Shown here: positions 15,449 through 20,163 of the stretch, piece by piece
Layout of the letters: each line of letters opens with the position of its first letter
How positions within the stretch are numbered: the stretch's first letter is position 1
IMG/VR virus record: IMGVR_UViG_3300026518_000498
Span: 1 to 20,163 of that record
DNA: 20,163 nt
Source of the DNA: a virus
Direction: 5' to 3' (one strand)
Notes under the pieces: model-generated
Database searches by the model: none
The model's input: the letters and a program-made list of their open reading frames with translations, nothing else
What the model was told of the DNA's origin: nothing
Position numbers and translations under genes: made by a program

Positions 15449-15777
15449 TCCGGTTTCTTATGGGAATCATCGGCCGTCCGGCCATACTGGGTTGGGCGTT
15501 GGCCGGGGTCATGGCGCTGGTTGGCGGAAGCTACACCCTTGGTCGCTATCAGGGGACCGCTACCGCCAATACCAAACGGGCGGCCGAACAGGCTCGCCTC
15601 CAGGTACAGATGATGCGTATGGCCGACATCGCCTCACGCAAAGAAGCCGCGCGTCTGGCCGCTGTCGCCGCAGCCGACAAACTTTTAAGGGAGCTTGAAG
15701 ATGCAGCACATACGGACCCTCTTGCTGACCGGGTTTCCCTTGGCGCTGACAGCGTGCGCCGCCTCAACCGCCGTTAG
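15445..15777 (+). CDS. i-spanin (Rz-like inner-membrane spanin subunit), copy 1
   Basis: The 110 residues have a short N-terminus, one hydrophobic helix at about 13-30 (AILGWALAGVMALVGGSYTL), then a periplasmic alanine- and charge-rich helix from about 40 to 95 that looks like a coiled coil (ADIASRKEAARLAAVAAADK). This is the type II membrane topology of Rz-like spanins, which join an outer-membrane lipoprotein to fuse the envelopes at the last step of lysis. Position after the endolysin and overlap with a small lipoprotein gene in another frame make the call firm despite low sequence conservation of spanins. The ATG at 15445 overlaps the endolysin stop. Confidence 0.85.
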   Translation: MIRFLMGIIGRPAILGWALAGVMALVGGSYTLGRYQGTATANTKRAAEQARLQVQMMRMADIASRKEAARLAAVAAADKLLRELEDAAHTDPLADRVSLGADSVRRLNRR

Positions 15778-15958
15778 CCCACGCCTCAGCCCGCCGCCGT
15801 CGTTGCTGGTGCCATGCGCCGCGCCGGTGAGATTGCCGGAGCGGGCGCTGACGCAGGCCGAGGTCGAAACCTTTTGGGGGCGGGATAGAACTGCGTTGCG
15901 CCGGTGTGGGGGGAGGCATCAGGGGTTGGTGGATTTTGTGTCTTCACCGCCCAGTTAG
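15701..15958 (+). CDS. o-spanin (Rz1-like outer-membrane lipoprotein), copy 1
   Basis: The 85 residues start with a lipoprotein signal (LLLTGFPLALTAC) whose lipidated cysteine is C19. A proline-rich segment follows (PRLSPPPSLLVP), as is common in Rz1, then PERALTQAEVETFWGRDRTA and a CGGRH motif. The first 77 bases lie inside the i-spanin gene in the +1 frame, the classic overlapping spanin arrangement. The AGGGAG ribosome-binding site falls within the i-spanin coding sequence. The last residues differ from copy 2, and the end overlaps the convergent DUF218 remnant by 15 bases, so the C-terminus may have been altered at a junction. Confidence 0.85.
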   Translation: MQHIRTLLLTGFPLALTACAASTAVSPRLSPPPSLLVPCAAPVRLPERALTQAEVETFWGRDRTALRRCGGRHQGLVDFVSSPPS

Positions 15959-16450
15959 CGAATAAGCCAGCAGGCCGACATATTCTTTGACAGCGATGTT
16001 TAGGGTTTCGAGGTTCTTGGCGAGATTCCAGCTGATATCATCAGCAAATCGGCCGGAGCGGTAGTCAACTGGGTAGGGAATTACCCCGGTCCAGCCCGCG
16101 CGCTGAAAACTGCGCATGGCGCGGGGCATATGAAAAGCAGATGTAACCAACACCCAAGTTTGGCCCGGTTCGGGCCGCAACAGCGCGTAGGTCAGGAGGG
16201 CGTTTTCGGTTGTGTTACGCGATTTGCTTTCCAGAATGAGGCGGTTGGCCGGAATTCCCTGTTCCGAGAAAAATTGCTTGGCTACGGTTGCTCCACTGAT
16301 GCCTTTTTCCAACGCGTCCCTCAAAGAGTCGCTGCCACCAGAGAAAATAAGCTTGGCGTTTGGGAATCGTCGGCCCAACGCCAGTGCGGTGGTGAACCGC
16401 TCCCCTGCGTCATTGAGTTGGACCTGATCCCAATATGCTGTTCGACGTGC
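15944..16450 (-). pseudogene. DUF218/YdcF-like protein, N-terminally truncated
   Basis: About 168 codons match the DUF218 fold seen in YdcF/SanA/ElyC-type proteins: VQLNDAGERF, the SGGSDSL loop, SRNTTENALLTYALL and LVTSAFHMPRAMRSFQRAG, ending VIPYPVDYRSGRFADD and a short tail. Missing are the N-terminal membrane helices and the first strand with its VVLGG-type motif, roughly 100 residues. Sequence identity to the family stops near 16445, where the second spanin cassette begins. The frame stays open upstream to 16549, but those 34 residues are only the antisense reading of the i-spanin copy. Intact members act in envelope or polysaccharide metabolism, with no settled reaction. This copy is probably inactive. 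Confidence 0.8.
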
Positions 16451-16638
16451 AAGCACGCCTGCAAACGCAGATGATCCGCGCCGCTGAAATCGCCTCACGC
16501 AAAGAAGCCGCGCGTTTGGCCGCTGTCGCCGCGGCCGATAAATTTTCAAAGGAGCTCGAAGATGCAGCCCATAAGGATCGCAATGCTGACCGGATTTCCC
16601 TTGGCGCTGACAGCGTGCGCCGCCTCAACCGTCAGTAA
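16448..16638 (+). pseudogene. i-spanin copy 2, lacking N-terminal anchor
   Basis: The frame repeats the second half of copy 1: QMIRAAEIASRKEAARLAA and VAAADKFSKELEDAA, ending GADSVRRLNRQ. Homology begins at about 16450, matching 15589 in copy 1, with a constant 861-base offset and no gaps. The membrane helix and the first 48 codons are gone. An ATG at 16435 would give a 67-residue frame, but its first residues come from the truncated DUF218 region. Without the anchor it cannot work as a spanin, so its remaining role may be only to carry the nested o-spanin. Confidence 0.8.
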
Positions 16639-16798
16639 CCCAGCAATCGGTCCGCCACCGTCGTTGATGGTGCCGTGTGTTGCGCCAGTGAAGCTACCTG
16701 AGCGGGCGCTGACGCAGGCCGAGGTCGAAACCTTTTGGGGGCAGGATAGGACTGCGTTGCGAAGGTGCGGAGGGCGTCATGGTGGTTTGATCGATTGG
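16450..16798 (+). repeat. Diverged direct repeat of the spanin cassette (partner 15589-15937)
   Basis: About 350 bases repeat in the same orientation at an 861-base offset without indels. They cover the 3' half of the i-spanin gene and nearly all of the o-spanin gene. The left end of the repeat coincides with the break in the DUF218 gene, and the right end with the point where the two o-spanin C-termini diverge. Confidence 0.8.
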
Positions 16799-16819
16799 AT
16801 CGCTGAGTCTCACAGCTGA
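16562..16819 (+). CDS. o-spanin (Rz1-like lipoprotein), copy 2
   Basis: This is an intact 85-residue lipoprotein of the same length as copy 1 and identical at roughly three quarters of positions by my count. The signal is AMLTGFPLALTAC with C19 as the lipid site, followed by a proline-rich GPPPSLMVP and PERALTQAEVETFWGQDRTA. It is nested in the +1 frame of the broken i-spanin copy, exactly as in copy 1. Several substitutions between copies are conservative (R/K, V/I, L/M), suggesting both were under selection while diverging, in separate phages rather than after a recent local duplication. The C-terminus (GLIDWIAESHS) is probably the native one. Confidence 0.8.
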   Translation: MQPIRIAMLTGFPLALTACAASTVSNPAIGPPPSLMVPCVAPVKLPERALTQAEVETFWGQDRTALRRCGGRHGGLIDWIAESHS

Positions 16820-16907
16820 TCACGTTTTGAATGGCGCAGCTATTGCAATCAATCCCGATATGGCTTTTTTTGTGAGGGTGTTCAGAATTCCGTGTCACGG
16901 GGTTAGC

Positions 16908-18150
16908 CTAGATATCCAGCACGTCGTCTAACCTCCCCTCAAAATAGATCGAGAACTGGGACAGTGTCAAATTCCAGTTTTGCAGCGGCATGGTCCAATT
17001 TTTGGATGCATTCTGGATACCCATATACAGAAGCTTAAGCAGGCTGTTTTCGTTAGGAAACGCGCCCTTGGTTTTGGTCAGTTTTCGGAACTGTCGGTGC
17101 ACGGCCTCGATTGCGTTGGTGGTATAATTCACCCGCCGGATGTCGTCTGGATACTTGAAATAGGTCGACAGGTTTGGCCATTTCTTGCGCCAAGATTTCA
17201 GGACGATGGGGTATTTTTTGCCCCATTTTTCTTCCAGTTCATCCAACGCCACCTCGGCGGATTCAACCGTTTCGGCTTTATAAACCGGCTTCAGATCGGC
17301 CATGAATTCTTTCTGGTTTTTGCTGGCCACATATTTCAGAGAATTGCGGATTTGGTGAATTACACAGAGCTGAACCTCGGTTTTTGGAAGGATCGCATTG
17401 ATTGCTTCAGGGAACCCCGTCAGCCCGTCCACACAGGCAATGAGGATGTCTTCCAGCCCGCGATTATTCAGGTCCGTTAGCACCGACAGCCAGAAGTTTG
17501 CGCCTTCTGTTTCAGACAGATAGAGGCCCAGAATATCCTTCCTGCCCTCAAGATTCAGCCCCAGAACCGTGTACACCGCCTTGCTCGCATAGCGCCCGTC
17601 CTGCTTGACCTTGTAGTGGATCGCGTCCAGCCAGATGATCGGATAATGGCTGGCCAGCGGGCGGTTCTGCCACGCCTTGATCTCGGGGATCAGTTTGTCA
17701 GTGATCGCGCTGATTGAGGCGTTGGAAACCTCTAGCCCGTAGATTTCTGCGATGTGCCCGGCGATGTCCAAGTAGCTCATCCCCAACCCAAACATCGAGA
17801 TAATCTTGCGCTCGATCTCGTCGCTCATGTGGGTCTGATGTTTTTTCACGAGGTGCGGTTCAAATGATCCCGCCCTGTCGCGCGGGGTCGCCAGTTCAAA
17901 ACTGCCAGTGGTCGATTTGATGGTTTTACGGCCGGATCCATTCCTGCGATTGGCAGACTCGGAGCTTTGCAAATGCGCGGCCATTTCAGCCCTCAGGGCG
18001 GCCTCCGTCAGTTGCTCTCTTCTCGGTGATTGCTGCACAATCACCTGTCAGGCAATGTATCAGTGGCGTCAGGATGCCATCTTTACCCGTGAGGCCTCGG
18101 CCATCTTGCAGCGCGGCCAAAGCCACCTCAAAATCAAATTCTTCTCGCAT
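16908..18150 (-). pseudogene. IS256-family transposase, frame broken by an insertion of about 40 nt
   Basis: The main frame (16908-18044) encodes a Mutator/IS256-type DDE transposase: the first Asp in IIWLDAIHYKVK, the second in IACVDGLTGFPEAI, the Glu in TTNAIEAVHRQFRK, and CVIHQIRNSLKYVASK between them. The expected N-terminus lies in another frame starting at the ATG at 18150 (MREEFDFEVALAALQDGRGL, then LTPLI). In relatives LTPLI runs straight into KQLTEAAL; here about 40 extra bases separate them, shifting the frame by one and placing a TGA before the main frame. The internal GTG at 18044 could still give a protein lacking the first 30 or so residues. Activity is doubtful unless ribosomes shift. 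Confidence 0.8.
18025..18045. repeat. Hairpin inside the transposase-disrupting insertion
   Basis: The arms GGTGATTG (18025-18032) and CAATCACC (18038-18045) pair perfectly around a 5-base loop. The hairpin sits in the middle of the extra bases (about 18017-18058) that split the transposase frame. It might be a tiny inserted element. Confidence 0.6.
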
Positions 18151-18287
18151 GTGTCATTCCTTTTCTTCAGTTTACAGAAATGACACGGAATTTCTAACGC
18201 TCCCTTTTTTGTCGGAAAACAGCAATCTATTCCTGTGGCCGGTCTCCTGTTACACGTCCGGCATGAAACCCGCCGACGAAAAACGCA

Positions 18288-18536
18288 TTGCGTAATCAGC
18301 TCTTCGCTTTCACCCGTTTGCCGCAAAGCCAGTGGGAATCAGCCCGGACCACAAACGCAATCGAACGCCGGAACGAGGAATTTCGCCGCCGCGTCAAGAT
18401 CCAGTCCGTGTTGCCATGCGCCGAAACCGTACCAATGCTGCTCTGGGCTCTGATGGCCTCGGGCCAGATTATCATGCGAAAGGTCGATGGCTGGGAAACC
18501 TTGGCTCAGCCCGTCGCTGACGCAACCCTTGACTAA
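18288..18536 (+). pseudogene. C-terminal remnant of a second, different IS256-family transposase
   Basis: The 82-codon frame matches only the C-terminal end of another IS256 group: LFAFTRLPQSQWESARTTNA, IERRNEEFRRRVKIQSVLPC, and AETVPMLLWALMASGQIIMR followed by KVDGWETLAQ. It retains the Glu of the NAIE motif but not the two Asp-containing regions, so it cannot be active. It reads opposite to the complete IS256 element beside it and shares little sequence with it, so it is a separate, older element truncated on its left near 18290. The 75 bases between the two elements show nothing I can identify. Confidence 0.8.
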
Positions 18537-18584
18537 GCCGCCTGATCGGCGCAAAATTAACCCGCTCGGAGGCGCGTGAAATCA

Positions 18585-18610
18585 ATTTCTACCACTTTTG
18601 AGACACAACC
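18585..18610. repeat. Possible right terminal repeat of the truncated IS256 remnant
   Basis: The bases around TTTCTACCACTTTTGAGACA, 50 to 75 bases after the remnant's stop codon, resemble the outer ends of IS256-group elements as I remember them. The partner end is missing because the left part is deleted, so this cannot be confirmed within the window. Confidence 0.4.
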
Positions 18611-18672
18611 GGGGCAATGTTTCGGAAATTTTGTTAAATGCAGCTGCACTAGCCATTAGGTTCAATACATAC

Positions 18673-19428
18673 ATGTCTCGAATCCCCAAGATCAGTATAT
18701 GCATCCCAGCCTACGAAATGCATGGACACGGTGCGACATTTCTGGCCAATTCTTTCGAAATTCTGCGTCAGCAAACCTATACTGATTTTGAAGTTGTTGT
18801 TGCCGACCAGTCAAACGACAATTCAGTTGCAGAAACCTGTGCTTCATTCCCCGACCTGTCAATTCGCCACATCTGGACACGCGACCAACCGCGTCAGGGA
18901 TCAGCCAATACGAATGTCGCAATCGATGCGGCTAAGGGCGAAATTGTTAAAATACTGTTTCAGGACGACTTTCTGAACGGACCCGACGCGCTTGGCGGCA
19001 TCGTCTTGGCTTTTGACGACAACAACGTCTTGTGGTGCTTGAACGGCTCTGAATGCACTGAGGACGGGCAAGCACTGATTCGGCCTATGATTCCCCAATA
19101 CCACTCACGGATTCAATTCGGGAAAAACACGGTAAGTTCACCCTCAGTTCTTGCGCTGCGCAGAAAGAATGCACCGCGTTTTGATGAGAATCTGGTCTGG
19201 TTAATGGATGTTGACTATTACAAACAATGCGAGCTTCGGTTCGGGCCGCCAACGATCATTCCCGAATTTTTAATCGTAAATCGAATTCATGATGGGCAGG
19301 TCAGCGCAACTACCGGCAGCAAACTGAAACGTCAGGAATTGCAGTATATTGCGCGCAAGTACAGCACGTCCCTTGGAATGCTCGACTGGGCGCACTATGC
19401 TCGAAGATTAGTCAAATACCTGCGATAA
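18673..19428 (+). CDS. Family 2 glycosyltransferase
   Basis: The 251 residues have a GT-A fold pattern. The nucleotide-binding start is ISICIPAYE at about 7-15, followed by TDFEVVVADQSNDNS, a DXD-like metal site at about 97-99 (LFQDDF), and a conserved acidic segment WLMDVDYYKQC near 176-184. No membrane helix is present. GT2 enzymes transfer a sugar from a nucleotide donor; acceptor and sugar cannot be read here. A sulfotransferase lies 156 bases away and convergent, which points to modification of a surface polysaccharide or glycolipid. I chose the ATG at 18673 because the domain begins within a few residues. The gene looks AT-richer than the phage region, in keeping with a separately acquired surface locus. 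Confidence 0.85.
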   Translation: MSRIPKISICIPAYEMHGHGATFLANSFEILRQQTYTDFEVVVADQSNDNSVAETCASFPDLSIRHIWTRDQPRQGSANTNVAIDAAKGEIVKILFQDDFLNGPDALGGIVLAFDDNNVLWCLNGSECTEDGQALIRPMIPQYHSRIQFGKNTVSSPSVLALRRKNAPRFDENLVWLMDVDYYKQCELRFGPPTIIPEFLIVNRIHDGQVSATTGSKLKRQELQYIARKYSTSLGMLDWAHYARRLVKYLR

Positions 19429-19584
19429 TCCAAGATGCCGGGCTTGCAGCAGTGCTGAATTGATGATTGATCAGCGAAGTTGCGGGCGGACATACCCGGC
19501 GGAGTAACACGGAGTGCTTGAAAGAGGGCGCCGATGCCACCTAAAAAACCGAAAAGCAACGAGAAGTCATTTTATTTTAACAAC

Positions 19585-20163
19585 TTACAGGTCAAACGAA
19601 TAGCCAAACAGCGCGATGTCGCGCTCATGCCGACGGGCCACAAGGATAGCGTCTGCGTCCGAATAATATGTGCGGTAGTTCTTGTGTACCGATTCATTTA
19701 CGCGCTTTTTGGGAGCCGCGAGGCGAAGAGCGTATTTTTTGACGAAGATGCCGAAATCTTCCTCCAAGGTTTCTTGGCGCATTAGAAAATCGACTCCAAT
19801 CTTTCCATTTTCGTCAATTATCCAGTCGCAAACGTTGTGTACGGCAGCAATTTCCTGTTTTTCTGCTGTCTTGGAGTCATCAACCCACGCCAGGTAATCC
19901 GAGAATGAATATTTTGTTAGACGTTCATGGACATCGGCGGCTTTCTCTTTGTTCCGTCCCTTGAGCTGCTGAATGTAGTGGTAAACCGAAACGTGCCAGG
20001 CCCAAGGATTGCGGACCACTGAAAATGTCATGAAATCGGTAAACGGTGCGAGCACCCCATCCATTTCCAGCCTTTTGCCCCTCGCAAGATTCTGATCTGA
20101 TTTGCCGAGATCGGTAATTTGGAGGGTAGCACCAAATGGAGCAACATTTGTTAGGGGAGGCCC
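19585..20163 (-). CDS. Sulfotransferase family protein, 5' end outside window
   Basis: The frame is open from the right edge to the stop at 19585, giving 192 residues of a partial protein. The PAPS 3'-phosphate-binding motif is clear: TFSVVRNPWAWHVSVYHYI. The C-terminal part has RVNESVHKNYRTYYSDADAI and HERDIALFGYSFDL, the usual ending of family-2-type bacterial sulfotransferases. The N-terminal PAPS 5'-phosphosulfate loop would lie beyond the window. The enzyme moves sulfate from PAPS to a hydroxyl, probably on a carbohydrate given the neighbouring glycosyltransferase. An internal ATG at 20064 is not the start, since the upstream residues keep reading as protein (APFGATLQITDLGKSDQN). It converges on the glycosyltransferase gene. 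Confidence 0.85.
   Translation of the reverse strand, partial: GPPLTNVAPFGATLQITDLGKSDQNLARGKRLEMDGVLAPFTDFMTFSVVRNPWAWHVSVYHYIQQLKGRNKEKAADVHERLTKYSFSDYLAWVDDSKTAEKQEIAAVHNVCDWIIDENGKIGVDFLMRQETLEEDFGIFVKKYALRLAAPKKRVNESVHKNYRTYYSDADAILVARRHERDIALFGYSFDL

Larger units (their letters stand above)
16874..18204 (-). mobile_element. Complete IS256-family insertion sequence, 1331 bp, with target duplication
   Basis: The left terminal repeat (16874-16897) and the right one read inward (18204-18181) agree at 18 of 24 positions, including a shared AATTCCGTGTCA. The element is flanked by the 8-bp direct repeat TTTTTTGT (16866-16873 and 18205-18212), the duplication length expected for IS256. The single transposase frame on the minus strand fills it. 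Clean ends and target duplication indicate a simple insertion that has not since been rearranged. Confidence 0.88.

Noticed and set aside
16451-16549. N-terminal 34 codons of the minus-strand DUF218 frame
   Set aside because: They are the antisense reading of the second i-spanin copy and have no family resemblance, so the gene fragment was ended near 16450.
19534-19785. Plus-strand 83-codon frame between glycosyltransferase and sulfotransferase
   Set aside because: Most of it is antisense to the conserved C-terminus of the sulfotransferase, and the first 17 codons alone give no recognisable protein.
1-20163. CRISPR arrays, tRNA/rRNA genes and phage attachment sites
   Set aside because: I saw no regularly spaced short repeats, no cloverleaf-like tRNA sequence and no flanking direct repeats suitable as att sites; only the IS target duplication was found.

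Overview
The window looks like the chromosome of a Rhodobacteraceae-type alphaproteobacterium. The support is a block of tail genes in the same order as the Rhodobacter gene transfer agent (DUF2460, DUF2163, NlpC/P60 peptidase, GTA TIM-barrel 'megatron'), together with DUF6441- and DUF2793-type phage proteins, high GC in the phage part and many ATGA/TAATG gene overlaps.

Layout. (1) Positions 1-494 hold a 30-nt perfect palindrome and a DUF6441 tail-completion-type gene that has lost its 5' half. (2) Positions 495-1858 hold an EamA/DMT-family permease on the minus strand. It sits between two tail genes like a phage moron (cargo gene) and is followed by a 12-bp inverted repeat. (3) Positions 1859-14419 are a nearly gapless plus-strand siphophage tail operon: tail terminator, tail tube, assembly chaperone with a textbook -1 frameshift signal that yields a fused G-GT-type product, tape measure, distal tail protein, hub, peptidase, 1682-aa megatron/host-specificity protein, and a DUF2793 protein. 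(4) Positions 14433-15958 are a lysis cassette: holin-like membrane protein, 33-aa membrane peptide, GH24 endolysin, and overlapping i-spanin and o-spanin genes. (5) Positions 15944-16819 carry a 5'-truncated DUF218/YdcF-like gene on the minus strand and a second, diverged spanin cassette whose i-spanin lacks its membrane anchor. (6) Positions 16874-18204 are a complete IS256-family element with 24-bp terminal repeats and an 8-bp target duplication; its transposase is broken by an insertion of about 40 nt. A 3' remnant of a different IS256-family transposase follows. (7) Positions 18673-20163 hold a GT2 glycosyltransferase and, convergent to it, a sulfotransferase running off the right edge. 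Both look AT-richer than the phage part and suggest a surface-polysaccharide locus.

How it works together. The tail operon would build a flexible non-contractile tail: tube polymerised around the tape measure, capped by the terminator, tipped by DUF2460/DUF2163/NlpC-P60/megatron, with DUF2793 as an accessory or receptor-facing protein. The lysis cassette would release the particles. No capsid, portal, terminase, integrase or repressor gene is visible. The left edge of the tail block is a broken gene, so this is either a decayed prophage end or a headless tail-plus-lysis locus.

The most notable points are the complete frameshift signal (slippery heptamer, 9-nt spacer, 10-bp stem), the duplicated spanin cassette around a broken DUF218 gene, the two extra beta-rich domains in the megatron's TIM-barrel region, the antisense permease inside the tail operon, and the IS256 element with its hairpin-bearing insertion. 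I saw nothing in the window that amounts to a wholly new system.
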